From contig SNVD02000549.1 in NCBI GenBank assembly GCA_013180625.2, positions 1 to 64,000 on the forward strand: a stretch of 64,000 nucleotides of DNA, read 5' to 3'. A program made the translations under genes and the position numbers. Within the stretch, counting starts at the first letter, position 1. Each line of letters begins with the position of its first letter. The notes below the pieces were generated by a model that was not told the origin of the DNA, made no database searches, and saw only the letters and a program-made list of their open reading frames with translations. This DNA is from Boswellia sacra. Its lineage: Eukaryota > Streptophyta > Magnoliopsida > Sapindales > Burseraceae. Shown one piece after another: positions 20,540-33,468 of this stretch.

Positions 20540-22511
20540 ACTACAAGTAAACAACTAATACTTCATTATATCTTGAAGGCGTGTTTGTGAATTGAAGTTG
20601 ATCACAGATTTTGTGGGAGCAAATAACGTCTTAAAGGAAGCGACATTTGTAATGTGCCTTGAAGCATACCAACTTCTTTCTTTATTTTTTATTTGTACCC
20701 AAATTCTACTATTGCAAATACATTCTTCTACTCAATAAAAGTATCCCAACATTTATATTCCTCAAAACTATGGGTGTTTGTTGTATTTGAGGCTTTGCAG
20801 GCTATTGAATTTAGAAGTATTTGCTATTGTTGACAAGGCTAGCAGCGTAGGAGATAGGAAGTTTACTTTATGTATTTTTGTTTATCTTCTCGTTTAGACC
20901 TCTAGAAAATGGAGGATTATGGCAAAAAATGTTCTCTTGAATTTGAGTACAATGTAATATCACAAGCAGCAACAGAAGTTGCCTTAATGAAAAATTTGTT
21001 TCCAAAATTTAGACTAGCCATCTTAGGGTGTTAATTATATGGTGTGATAATATTGAAACTAAGGAGCTCGTTATTTTTCCATTTGACGTTTGAGTTTTAG
21101 TAAATATTAGACTTCAGACTTTTTTATGGTCACTATTTTTGGAGTTGAACATTTTTTCTTAGATAAAAATATCTAAATAGAAAAAGTTAATTTTTTAGGC
21201 TTTTGTTTAAATGGATTATCCATCTTTTATGTTCTAAAATACTCTTGATAATTTTAATAGACTCATATTTCGTAAATTCTTTACAATCTTTTCTAATCCT
21301 AACCTCCTTTGCGAATACAATATTTGAGCCCTTGAGCAAGTCTTTCAAGCGTCAAATTAATTTTTTTTTTTAATTATTCTACTGTTAAAATAATTTTTAA
21401 TTTGATTACTCATTTGTTATTTAGTAATTACAAAATAATTAAAAGAAATTCGTATTATATGTGAGACACATGAACAATATAATTTTTTTATGGCACTATT
21501 ATAACTTTGATAATGTTTATATACAATGTGCAATACATATAATACTAAATAAGGGTATGTATGTCAAATTATTAGGTTTCAAATATTTTTAATTATTAAG
21601 AACAAATAACTTAAGACTTATTATTGATTTTAGAAAACAAAAAACAAACATATCATTTATCATTTAGACATTTGTATTTAGATTTACTAAGAATTTAGTC
21701 AAATTTAGATCTATTTAAATTTCACATCATAAAAAAAATAAAGTCCCCTACATCACTTACCTCTAGTTTTGTTTTCCACTCAAGTAGAAAGCAAATTGAA
21801 ATTGATGTTTATTATATTTGAGAGAGAGTTGCTACCAATGAAATGTAATCATCATGATTCAAGATAATTTCCATGATTCTGGGAGAGTCTAGCTCCTTTT
21901 TTCTTTTTTTTCTTTTTTTTTTTTTAATTCATTGTACATATAAGCACATGGAACTATTCATTATTCAACACAATTCCATTTGGATGTTTTTATTTTTTAT
22001 TTCATTCTTTATCAGTGTGAAACTTTAGCTGAACCTTTCCATGTGCTAGCTGGATTGTACCGAACTCTCCATTCACAATCATACATTATGCACAAGTGGA
22101 AGAAATCAATGATTCTTACATTGAAAATTGAAATGCGGGGGGACTTATATTAAGTTACCTGAAAACAACCTTCAATAGGTTGCATCCACTTACCATTTAT
22201 GCCAAGTACATAAAAGCCACAAAGTAAAACACGCTTAATTAACTGCTATTCACCCTAATGTTCCTGCAGATTGTAGTCATTCAGAACTTGCTACATATAT
22301 TGACGCTGCTATGGTTGGATCTTTAGGAGACTTTGCTGGGAGATAATCTACCTAATGATCAGCTCTGTGTGAAGTTAATTACTAGTTGTATATATTTCAC
22401 CTAGCTTTCTTGAAAATAGGTTATGTGCCACCAAAAGAAATTGGTGATCTTTGGTCATCCATAGTACCATTTGATCATGATTATGATGATCTTATTTATT
22501 CCTAAACACGA

Positions 22512-22513
<2 letters not shown>

Positions 22514-22565
<52 letters not shown>
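22514..22565. repeat. (TA)n microsatellite
   Basis: About 26 uninterrupted AT repeats. Confidence 0.95.
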
Positions 22566-22567
<2 letters not shown>

Positions 22568-23098
22568 TCTAAAACCTAGAACATTGATGCAGTCATCGTT
22601 GAAATTAATGATTGATGTAGATTTATCTGTGATTTCTATGCTGCACTGAACTCTAAATAAATAGGTCTTTAATTCATTCCACAACTGATATCTGTATTCA
22701 TGTGCAATAAGTTTCAATCAAGAAAAACATCAATAACATGTTTGATTTAAGGAAAAAAAATGATCAGAAGAAGTTATTTTGATTTTGTCAATTTCTTGAT
22801 CACGTTATTAGGACAAATATCTTAATATATACTTGTAAGCTATGATAGATTGATAGAAATAGAATATAAGAAAGGACACATCTAATAGACTGGCAAACAA
22901 ATAGCAATTAGATGATGCAACATTGCAAACCATAACACAAATAAATATTTCAATTCCACCAATTAATTACACGTCGCCGATCGATTCCCCCACTCAAACA
23001 CCTGCAACTGCCAAACAAACATGATCAATCCAGTTCTTAATGAATCAGACAATCATAATTGAGAGAAGAATTGTGGTAAGGATTGAGATCCAACTTAC

Positions 23099-23279
23099 TG
23101 GATGTGTATCCCAAGAAAAAAACCAAGACGCCTTGGCCCCTACGTGAAACACATCGTAATTGAAGTCCTTTAGGTTGTAGTTTCTCGTCATAGTTGCCTC
23201 TAGATTCTTCCTCATCACTTTCAATACGGCTTCCCATAGAGGCGTCGACACCCATAATTGATTTAATATAATCATTTAG
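23099..23279 (-). pseudogene. TNL copy II, exon 6 (acidic tail)
   Basis: AAAG acceptor and GTAAG donor at the same places as copy I. Phase 0 reading gives LNDYIKSIMGVDASMGS, then RIESDEEESRG, an acidic block. Unlike copy I it has no stop inside the exon, and its length, 181 bp, is not a multiple of three. The beginning resembles exon 5 (MHYVRSSTGV), again pointing to exon duplication. A further downstream exon or readthrough into the intron would be needed; neither is evident. Confidence 0.42.
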
Positions 23280-23894
23280 CTTTGGAACCCGTTGAGCGTT
23301 AAATCAAATAACTTTTATTACGATACAGGATTACCAAATTTACTGTCATCAATCACATGGACTAAGATCATTTGTTTTTTTTTTTAATCAACTGAAGTTT
23401 TTACTTAATCAAATAAAATGCTACATCGGTAGTTGATTTGGAATAGATCATAGATGTGACAGAAGTTCGCATGCGAAGACGAGGATGAAGTTAGCAATTT
23501 AATCCAAGTGACAAGTTCAAACATTAATACGTTTTAAGAATAGGAAATTAATTTTAGGATCATATTGAAGGTAGAAAAGTTATTGACTATTTCTTATATT
23601 TTGCTACAAATCAAATAAGAAAAAAAGATGACAAAAAAATAAAGCATTCTAGTTTACAAAGTTTGTTACTAAGTTGTGTGGGCACTTTAGAAACGATTAA
23701 TGGTCTTTTACGTTACTATATTTTTTAGGCAAAATAAAACTTAAGTGATAGCCTAACAAACAAAATCACTAATAACACCTATTTATAGGGTCAACAAACA
23801 CATCTGTAAAAAAAATATTTGTTTAAGAGATAGAATCTAATCCTAACTAAACTAGAAAATATGAAAAATTAATACAAATACATTTCAAAAACAA

Positions 23895-25028
23895 GGGATA
23901 TTAACAATTTATCCCCTGAGGTTAAGTTCAATTACCCCCTACAAGATTTAAAATTATAAATTATCCCCTACAAGATTTATAATTACAAATTACCCTCTGA
24001 TTTTTGAATTCTAACATTAAGTTAAACAGAGTAGGGGGATTATTGAAAATAAAACTTCTGCGATAAAATTAAGAAGGATATTAACCCCCTGAGGTTAAAC
24101 GAAAATACAAATTCCCCCCTCGCAAGAATAAAAATAATTAAAAAATTTGGATGAAAACAATAACAATTAAAAATATTTAAAACTTTATTGAATAAATAAT
24201 AAAAAGTAAATTTGAACCAAATTGAATCCATCATTTAATCCGAGCTTTAATTAACAAACCCAAATTGAACGGTGGCAAGTCCTAGTAGAGGAGAGAAAGG
24301 AGGAATTGGTGACGGAAGCAATTTCGTCAATAAAGAGAAGGAAGCGACGATCTTGGAGGTGGCAATTCGTGTCATATGTGTCGACCCATTTAATTGTTCG
24401 TGACAAGACATGAAAAGCGGATTCGACACCGTTATTAAATGTGTTATCCACGTGTTGTAATCATGTCATATTTAATTAACATAATTTACTTCATTGTTTA
24501 ACCTAACTATGCATAGTATATCATATTCTATATATTTATATCAATTAAGATTATTTTTAGAATATAAATAATTGTTAGTATAAAAAAATTATTATAATTA
24601 TTATAATTTACTATTATGTAAATTAATTTACTTTATATAAGAGGTGGTGGAGATTGTTAGTAGAAAGAGAAAGAAAGAAAGGTAATGGTGTTTATATTTA
24701 TATAAGGGTGTTTTGGTTGAATAACATATATTATTCTTTCTCTCATTTTTTTCACTTAATTTAATTTTGAAATTAAAAAATAAGGAGACAATTTGCAATT
24801 TTAAAATGTGCAGGGAGATTTTATATTTTTGCTTAATCTCAGGAGGTAAATTGTTAATATCAAATGACCGAACATGAGGTTATTTTGATAAAATTGTGAA
24901 AAAAATTTTCTCTCTCCTCCTTTTTCGTTTAATTTAACGACAGAATTAGGAGACAAATTGTAATTGCAAATCTTATAAGGAAAAATTTGTATTTTCGCTT
25001 AACCTCGAGAGGTATATATTAATACCCT
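23895..25028. mobile_element. TIR element with nested inverted repeats in TNL intron 5
   Basis: The left end AGGGATATTAAC...CCCCTGAGGTTAA is inverted at the right end 24995-25028. A second, similar pair lies inside (24070-24125 and 24800-24855), so one element may sit inside a relative. It is absent from intron 5 of copy I, where ATTTAAAAAAGACTATTAATT is continuous. No transposase. The long terminal repeats suggest a MULE-type non-autonomous element; the exact target duplication is unclear because the site is A-rich. Confidence 0.65.
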
Positions 25029-25267
25029 AAAAAACTATTAATTAAGAAAATAACTAGAATTAATATTTTTTCTAATTTAAAAGGTCAAAATCTCTAAAAA
25101 TAGTTGAAATATCTAATTCATTAAAACCTCTAAAGTTCAAATAAAACCCTAATTTATTGTGATTTTATTCAAATGGGTCTACAAACACAAACTCTATTTT
25201 ACTGTCAATAAATCACATGAACCTTCAAAAAAGATATGATTAGATTGTAAACAAGATCCAAACTTAC

Positions 25268-25447
25268 CAGTAAATTCCAGAAGTTAGCGTCTAGGTCCTT
25301 GTCATTGGCATTGCCGTCACTTTCACTAGATTGTGCCACATCATTGTCATTGTGCGTAATGTCCACACCGTAACCATTGTTGGGGATAGTTTCAATGTTG
25401 ACAACTACACCCGTACTTGATCTAACATAATGCATCAGCTCTGGTGC
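25268..25447 (-). pseudogene. TNL copy II, exon 5 (C-terminal tail)
   Basis: 180 bp, 60 codons, phase 0 on both sides, acceptor TTTTGAATAG and donor GTAAG. The peptide APELMHYVRSSTGVVVNIET is followed by an Asn/Asp/Ser-rich acidic part. It aligns with 9492-9683 of copy I, with the exon boundaries kept in spite of sequence drift, which supports its being an exon. No named domain is recognised. Confidence 0.62.
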
Positions 25448-25841
25448 CTATTCAAAATCAAATAGCAAATTTCATTATCATATATTTTGATTTACTGCCC
25501 TGATGTTTCAAAAGGACTTAGCCAGATTTACTCCTTGTCTGAGTTACTATTTGAATGAATATGAGACTGTTGACGACGTCTAAAGATTGATGAATCTGGA
25601 TAATTAAATATGAATAATAATTTCAAGAACTGTGCACATCCCAAACTTTTATCTTAAATTTTAATCTAAATGATGTGGAATTGATTTTTGGTAGATTGAA
25701 TTAAATTAATGCATCAATCAACCCATGTAGGATGTAAAATTTGTGAAAACTATTTGGGATGTGTCACATAATATTATGATTTATATATATTACTACAGGA
25801 TTTTTAAATAATCCGTGAAAAAAATAAAAAAGAAGACTTAC

Positions 25842-27298
25842 GAGTTGATTCCGATGAGTATATAAATGATTGATGGCAGCTGCTTTTGTTTGCCTATCAA
25901 GGCTGAAACACTGACAGTAATTTGACTCATCATCATCCTCTATTGTTGGTCCACAAAAATCTTCATAACGGAATTTGTTCAAATTCCAAGCAGTGGAGCC
26001 ACCAGATTGGTTGAATTGATCGGCAATATCTTGTTCATATATTGGACGGCCTCCACATCTCTTAATCTCCAATCCTGGACCAAACCGTATTCGAAAGTAG
26101 AACTTGACGGGATTATACATATCCTGTATCTTTCTACTAATGTAATTGTCACGAGACACAAAGACTAACCAAATATGCTCTGACATAGCCTGACCTGATT
26201 TCGCTTCAAATCTGCAAGCAAGATATGCTTATTATCAGCATCTCGATCAGTAGAAGATATGTCAAAACGAAGACCATGCGTAAACCCTGTTGCATTGAGG
26301 AGAGGTGGATGTTTGTGGATCACAAAAACACAGCTTGCGACATATCCAAGCAACCGACTATTTCTATGCAAAGGTGGATGCCTTTTTATTATTATCGAAC
26401 AACCCTCTTTCTGATGACACCACTCTGGAATTTCACTTCCAGGAACAACCATGTGAAATACGTCTCTTGCAAAATACTGGCCAGACTTACTGCGAGTGTA
26501 CTCGAGAGTGGACATCAAGATATCTTTCATCATTGAAAATGCCGTAGTGTTGCCAGAAAGGAACTTTGGACAGTTTATAGCGAAGAAACATTGAGCCGAT
26601 GCATCCGGACTTGATAATCTTAATGCATCTGATGATCTCTCCAGTGAAACACAACCATTTACTCCTAAAAGTTGTGTGCAGTATGGAATATCTGGCAGAT
26701 ATCGAAGATTCTTGCAACCCATCAAGTAAAAAGTATGAAGGCAAGTAAGTTGACTGATGCTGGCGGGTAAGGAAGAAAAATTGTTTTCGCTTAGATCTAA
26801 CCAGCTTAATTTTAATTCCCCAATTTCAGGGGGTATTCCTCCTGCCCCTATATTACAGTTACGAAGATTCAACCTGTCTAAAGAACGACAACCTGACAAA
26901 GAAGGCAACCTTAAAGCCCTTGAATTACTTGTTAGGGTAAAACAATCAAAGAGTTCCAAATATCGTTGGAGCAATGCTGGTAGTCTTACAGCAGTTCCCC
27001 TTATATCAAGTTTCTCCAAACTTTCTTCTTCCTTGCTTTCAATGTTGGGGCAGTCAGAGAGATCTAGCTCTTCAAGAGATTCCATAAGAAACTCTTTCGG
27101 GAAAGTCCTAAGATTTGTACATCTTCCTAGAAGCAAACGTTTGATCTTCTTGTGAAGTCGATGAGGTGGGTCAAGTTCTTGCAATTTTGTACATCCCTCA
27201 TAAATTAACTCCTCAATATTAGGGGCCTTTGTAATGTCAGCTGCTTTCATCAGTTTCGTACAATCTCTCAATTTGATGAATTTCAACTCTTCTAAAGG
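25842..27298 (-). pseudogene. TNL copy II, exon 4: LRR and C-JID domain, frameshifted
   Basis: It starts PLEELKFIKLRD and runs through the same LRRs as copy I to the C-JID marker PGSEIPEWCHQKEG. Between 26205 and 26255 the sequence has a net one-base loss against copy I. The frame ends at 26165 after QVRLCQSIFG, while the true continuation (FVSRDNYISRKIQDMYNPVK) resumes in another frame to the donor after 25842. The LRR and most of C-JID are intact. The exon lies downstream of the exon 3 stop and is therefore untranslated as the sequence stands. Confidence 0.85.
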
Positions 27299-27401
27299 CT
27301 GATCACGAAAAGCATCAAGAAAGAAATGAGTACTTTTTACTATATTAGACAAAGATTGAATGTATGAATAATGATCAATTATATTTATAAATTACTCTTA
27401 C

Positions 27402-27670
27402 TTGTTTTCTCTCCCATAGTTGTTGGATGTTGCTATAACTCATGTCAAATTCGACAATGTTGTCCAGCCGCAAATTTGGCGGTAAAGATTTTAAAGGATA
27501 TCCATGCCACACAAGTAACTTTAATTTGTTAGACAGGAACTGAATGCCTTTAGGAAGTTTCAATTTTTGATTTTGAGCAATCTGAGATTGATCATCTTTG
27601 AAAAAGCTTCAGCACTTGCACTCTCATTTAACTCTTCTTCGAGCATTATACCCTGCACTTTTTCAGTACC
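27402..27670 (-). pseudogene. TNL copy II, exon 3 with 1-bp deletion
   Basis: Acceptor and donor match copy I. It opens GTEKVQGIMLEEELNES, the TNL linker. Where copy I reads LLKINKLKLP, a base is missing around 27563-27569. Translation becomes LLKIKN and stops at 27560-27562. Downstream, LLVWHGYPLKSLPPN and SNIQQLWERKQ remain open in the shifted frame, so decay is recent or the base is an assembly error in a T run. Confidence 0.88.
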
Positions 27671-27803
27671 CTATAAATTAAAAGCAGAAGTTAAATGAAG
27701 TATAAAATATGAAAAAATTTACTCAGAAAAAATATTTAAGGAGACAAATAAATAGTACTTAAAAAATTAAAAAAATAACGAAGTTTACTACTAAATCACT
27801 TAC

Positions 27804-28896
27804 TGTGTTTTTGGTCAACACGTGAATGACATCATCTTTCTTCCATAATCTACTGCAATTTCCAGGCTCATGAAGGCATTCTCGCTTAACAATTCTTTGA
27901 CCCATTTCTTGTAACAAATCATGCATCAATACTTGATTGTCCATAAAAATAGTTACGAGACATTTATCAATGAGGACACTTATTCCATAATGGCAATCAT
28001 TCAATATTTTTGTCACGTATCCTTTATCAAGACCTTTAAAGAAACATGCAATATCAAGAAATATTTGCTTTTCCATATCATCAAATCCATTAAAACTTAT
28101 TTTAAGCGTATCTAAAATCTCTTTTCTAGGCCCAGATCTTTCTAGTACTTCTAGTGCATCTTTCCATTCACCTATAGTTTTGCCAAACAAACAAGCACCC
28201 AAAACTTTGAGAGCTAATGGAAGACCACTACAATATTTTGCTACATGATTGGACAACTTCAAATAGTCCTCCGGTGGTTCAAGATTCCGAAAGGCTTTCA
28301 AACTGAAGAGCCCTAGAGCATCATCATTGTTTAGTTCCTCAACATCATATATTCCATCAACGCCATATGCTTTCAATAATTGTTTATCTCTTGTTGTTAT
28401 TATTATTCTACTTCCTGAACCAAACCAATCATGGTTTCCAGCTAAATTTTCCAATTGATCGATTTGGTCTACATCATCTATGATAAGAAGAACTTTTTGA
28501 TTCTTCAATCTTCTACTTATCTTCTCTGATCCACTATAGGTATTGTATATCTGAATTTCTTCTTCTTCCCATAAACATTCAGAAAGAATTTGCTTTTGTA
28601 ATGAAACTAAACCGTTAATATCTCGGTTGGATACTTCTTTTACATGGTGAAGAAAACTGCTACCATCAAACTCACAAGTCAGCAACTTAAAAACAACTTT
28701 GGCAAGTGTCGTTTTGCCTATGCCTCCCATCCCACAAATTCCTATCATACGAACATCTTCTGATGTCTTTGTACCTAGAAGATTCTTTAGTTTCTCCCAA
28801 CTTGAATCTATGCCCACTAAGCCTTTAAAATTTGGTGGGTTACTTAGTTTGCGTAATATGTCTTTGACAGCATCTTGAATCAAAAAATGCTCTGAC
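27804..28896 (-). CDS. TNL copy II, exon 2: NB-ARC domain (intact)
   Basis: 1093 bp. The first base completes the Arg codon split by intron 1, giving DARDR then SEHFLIQDAVKDIL. Motifs in order: GMGGIGKTTLAKVVF (P-loop), LLIIDDVDQ (Walker B), GSRIIITTRD, CSGLPLALKVLG, FLDIACFFKG and VLMHDLLQEMG (MHD), ending LTKNT at the donor. No stop or shift. NB-ARC binds ATP/ADP and controls oligomerisation into a resistosome in TNLs. All critical Lys, Asp and His positions are in place. Confidence 0.92.
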
Positions 28897-31800
28897 CTGT
28901 AAAGTGGAAAAGAACCATAAAATTGTTGTGTTTAAACTATGAAAAGATTAAGGTTATTTATTGGATGCAGAGATTTTTTGATTCATATGAAGAAAAAGAA
29001 AGGCAGTTGAATAATCTTGTTTAGTTTAATGCTTTCCCTCTTGTTTAGTTACCTTATGTAGATCTTTGAATTTTTTTACCACCAATAATATAATAAATAA
29101 ATCATGTTTTGACTTCTCTAAGTGTTTTTATATTTTTATACTACTTTCAATTCCTAGTTCATTCCATAGTTGCGTTGGGAAGTAAAGAACTAAAAGACGA
29201 GCTTGACATTTTTGCTGCCAACGATGACTTGACTTTACGAAATAATTACATATTTTCCCTAGCGTAAATTTCAGATCATAGTACAACTTGGCTTATCATT
29301 AACAGCTAAAGGGCTAAAGAGCAACCATATTTTTCTATAAATTATAATTTAAATAATATATATTTTATATAAATTTGTCAAATAGATTGTACGATACTAT
29401 AATAAATGATATAATATAATATGATAGTTTAATTTGGGTTATAAAATTTTTTATAAGTTTTAGAATGTTTATTATTTTAATACGTACGTTTTAATAGATG
29501 GTAATTTTTTTATTTAAGTTTAGGGTTAATTACAAAATCCCTGCGTTTCCTTTTATTTAAAAAAAAAAAAATCATCCCAGGCATTAGAAATTGTAATTTA
29601 TCCCCCTAAATGTAATCAGAAAGCTGAGCTAGCAGACCAAAATGATGCTAAAACGATAAAATCCATATCTTGCCCTCAATAATTTCAAATTAAACAAAAT
29701 AAATAATAAAAATGTTATAAGATAATTACAAAAACCCACTACAACTACCACCCTCCGCAATACACACACACACCAACACCTCCCTCTCTCACCACCACCA
29801 GCAGCAGCCGCACCGCCCCCCCGCCCCCCGGGGGAAAACCACCTCAATCACCCCACCTCCCAAAACCAAAAAGAAAAAAAATCTAATAAAGTCATTAATT
29901 TCAGGTGGAATTGTGGGAAAAAAGTACAAAGAAAGAAAAGAGGAAGTCAGAGTAAAGAGCGATTGATGGATGCTGGTTTCAAAGATATTTAGTGCGTGAA
30001 GGAAGGATTCTCGTGTGTGAAGAAATCTGGCAGTGCAAGTGAGCAATGGATTTGCAGATGAAGATGAATTTTGATGAAGATTGTAGTTGTGAGATGGTGA
30101 TGAAGGCATAAGCTTAAAATCGTCGATGTATTTTAATGTTGGAGTTTGACAGTGAAGATTATTTGAATGCAAACCAAAGATGGAAGAAAGAGATTGAAGA
30201 TGATGAGAGATGACGAAGTTGACTGATTTTCAAATACAATTTTTTTTTTATTAATTTAACTTTACATTTTCATTCTACCCTTCAATTCCCTCTAGAGATG
30301 GATTTTAGGGGGTAAATTGTAATTCTCGATACCATCGAGATAGGGATAACCATTCTTTTTTTAAGGAGTCTCGGGGGGAAATTCTATTCAACCCTTAAGT
30401 TTATTCTGCGTTTCAAAATTAAGTTCAACAAAGAAGTTGCCAAGTTTGCATCAAATCTCTTAAAACAGTTCCAAAAATAAAAAATAAAAAACTTAATTTT
30501 TAGACTAATAGAGGAAAAGCAAACAGCAGGGGAAATACACTTACTTTATCTTTCCATTTTTAATTTCTCATCTAACTGAAACAATGTTCTGTTCGTTTTG
30601 AGTTTCAGGCTATTAATCAAGTTCACAAATTTTTGGTTCTATCTTAAATTTCTCATTTAACCAAATAATTACCTCTTCCTATGACTTTTAAGTTCACCAC
30701 AAAAAAATGTAAATTTTAAAAAAAAAAAAGAAAGAAGAAGGAGATCTAGCTAATTAAACATTGACTCATAAGAAAAAAAAAATGAGGAATTTGGCTGCTC
30801 AATCTAAACTGAATATGTTCTTTTCTTTTTCTCATTTCGTTCATAGTTAATTGAAATTTGTGTTTCTTTGTTAACGTTTAATAAAATCCATGTGATTATT
30901 ATCATTATTTTTTGTTACATTATGATCAAATTTATTCTTTTTTCATTGTCCAGATGGATGCGAATTTCACCATGGAAGAATGAAAAGTTTGATTTTCCTT
31001 TGTCATAAATCCGAATAAAAATAATTAATTTTGAAAATAAGCATTCATTTTCTCTGTACTATTCATTAAAAATTAATAAATATAAGACATTTTTATGGGA
31101 CTCATGAAAAGTATATAAAACAACTCATGAAATTAATAATCGAATAACCTAGATGAACAAAAAAAGAATAAATCAGCAATTTAATAAAATAATATATAGA
31201 AAAATAATAATTTCTCTTCAAGAAAGATAAACCTTTTAAATTGATAAATTCTTTTAGTTAAAATTTAGATTTTTAACAATCCATATTTGTCTCTCCAACG
31301 TATATGAATTTAAAAATTCAAGAGAGGAAGAGAAAAATAGGACTAAATTTACAATTCTACATTCGAACATAATTAACAATAACAATTTACTTCCACGCGC
31401 AAACAGTCATACACACACATGTATTAAAATAATTTATCAAAATAATGGTTAATATTAAGCAATTAATAGTTTGACAGCCTATTTACAACTCCCCTACAAT
31501 CCTCTCTTACCATGTATATTTTGTGCATTATTAAATTGTGAAAATAATTTTGTGAATTATATTATTATATCTTATCATTCTCTCTGTGTTCTTTTCCTTT
31601 TTATCATGAGTGTAAAGCTTATTTAAACGCATGCATGGTACATACAATATTCGATAGTGGAAATATAACCTTCAACATTTCTCATATTAATAATAAAAAA
31701 TCAGCAAATCAGTAAATTAATAGAATAATATAGAGAAAAAATTCTTTAGGAAAGCTATATGGATTCAAATGCTAAATTCCTATTTACCTAAGATCTTGAG

Positions 31801-33468
31801 TTTTTAGTAATACATACCTTTCTTTCTCTCTATATATGTGTGTGTTATTGTTAATTCTTAATGATATTTATTAATATCCAATTGATGTATATCTTCTTCC
31901 CAAATTTGATGATATTAATATGCTTAATCTCCAAATCTATAATAATAATAACTAGCGAGCTGTTGTATTTCATAGATGATAGGTTACAAATTTCAGTGGT
32001 GACGATTGTGTCAAGCAACGAGCAATAGCCAATGTCTTTGAGGGTGATCTTCTGTGTGGGTATCTTTTTATTATTAATTTTTAAAATTTTCCCCAATTTC
32101 TTCATGTCTGATATGACAAAAGTACCATTTCTCTGTTTCAGCCTTAGACAAGATCGGATTTGATTGTTAATTACCCCACCATTTCCATCCTTCAATAATT
32201 ATTAGAGTTAATAATTTTTATTAAGATAAGGGTGAGGCTATAAAAAAAAAAAAAAAACCCCAAAATCACCCACAATACCCCAATTTTAATAAAAATTCGA
32301 ATTATTAAGTCATTCATCAATCAAATTATAACTAAGGACAAGATAATAGAAACTATACTTTAAATAAAGTACAATTATCTATCGTACACATCCCTACTAA
32401 AGCTTCTTCTTGTTCTTTTTTTCTTTTTTTGGTTAATCCATGGTAACATTTATCAAAACAATTTTAAATGACAACAAATAAATATTTCTTTTTTTCTTTT
32501 TTGGGAAAGTCAGTACGTAAATAATGTCACATGAAATTTAATAAAATTAGCTAATAATAAATGAATACAATTAAAGAAAAAGCAATGTTTAACAACAACC
32601 CTTAGCCTTTTTTATGGTCAATAAAGCATCTTTATAGGCAATTAACTGCAATCAAACATCTATAAGCTATAAACCAAAAATGATTACGGACTCTAATTGC
32701 AATAGTTTTATTTAACCCACTTGTAAACTACTAAAAATTCATCATATAGAAATCTACTCTCGAGCATGAATTAAAATATACTCTTGTAAGATTTTGTTTT
32801 CTTTTGATTTTTATTTCATTTTCTTACTAATACTAATAATAATAACTTCTTGTAGACACTTTCCTGGTCTACGTAATATAGTTTGGTTTATTGGATTTTG
32901 AATGAAGAAAAGTTTATAAGATAGTTGATTAGAGAGGAAAAGATTTCAGATTTGATTAGAATGAAGAGGTTTTTTTTAAAAAAAATAAATAAATTTTGTC
33001 TTTATTCTAAAACTATCAGAGAGATTTGATGTAAGATTTCACCAAAACTATGCTTCTAGATTTGGACAAACAAAGGGGGGCGGGTGGGGGGAGGGGAGAG
33101 GAAGGATGTCTGTGATCCATTAAATCTTGTGTTAACAAAAATGTGGATTTTTTAAAATAAAGTAATGATTTTTTATTTATCAATTTATTTAAGGATAATG
33201 ATGCGTGGTACTTAATGAGAAGGTACATGTGGTATTAAATGGGTATGTAAAGTAGATTTTGAATTTTTAAATTTAGATAAGTTTTTTTTTTTAATTTTTG
33301 GGAGAAATTGGGTGTTGTGACTTGTGAGTAATATGGCCCCATCCTAAATATAAATAAATTGTTAGTTTTTGTTAAGTCCAATGAAAAGTACCACGAGAAA
33401 GCAATTACTTGAATAAATAATGTTGTTGCTTTGCCAATGATAAAAGTATAAGAAGAAAAGGTTGTTAC
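28897..33468 (-). other. Intron 1 of TNL copy II (4.6 kb)
   Basis: Unusually long for a TNL first intron. It contains a MITE-like element (29522-30401), a C-rich patch near 29808-29835 and much AT-rich DNA. A 114-codon minus-strand frame at 31851-32195 resembles nothing known and is probably chance. That 33469 and 28896 belong together rests on the exact Arg codon split across them. Confidence 0.7.
29522..30401. mobile_element. MITE-like TIR element in intron 1
   Basis: The left end GGGTTAATTACAAAATCCCTG and, about 65 bp in, TTGTAATTTATCCCCCTAA are inverted at the right as TTTAGGGGGTAAATTGTAATT (from 30305) and GGGGGGAAATTCTATTCAACCC (from 30374, quoted to 20 bases: GGGGGAAATTCTATTCAACC). 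No coding capacity. Part of its left end also occurs at 19891-20000 in copy I. Boundaries approximate. Confidence 0.55.

Larger units (their letters stand above)
19220..23098. other. Region between TNL copies, no gene seen
   Basis: 19220 to about 20100 aligns with 28897-29720, the start of intron 1 in copy II, so this was once intron 1 of copy I. Beyond that point the alignment is lost and no TIR exon follows. The left end of a MITE-like element (TTAATTATAAATTCCCTCC near 19893) is shared with 29527. The rest holds local repeats at 20376-20539, an AT microsatellite and AT-rich DNA. Confidence 0.55.

Noticed and set aside
29789..30172. 127-codon minus-strand frame ending in a Gly/Cys/Trp-rich run
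   Set aside because: It lies inside a MITE-like element and a C-rich patch in intron 1, with no motif and no codon pattern.
31851..32195. 114-codon Ile/Lys/Asn-rich minus-strand frame
   Set aside because: Composition simply reflects AT-rich DNA in the TNL intron; no recognisable domain.
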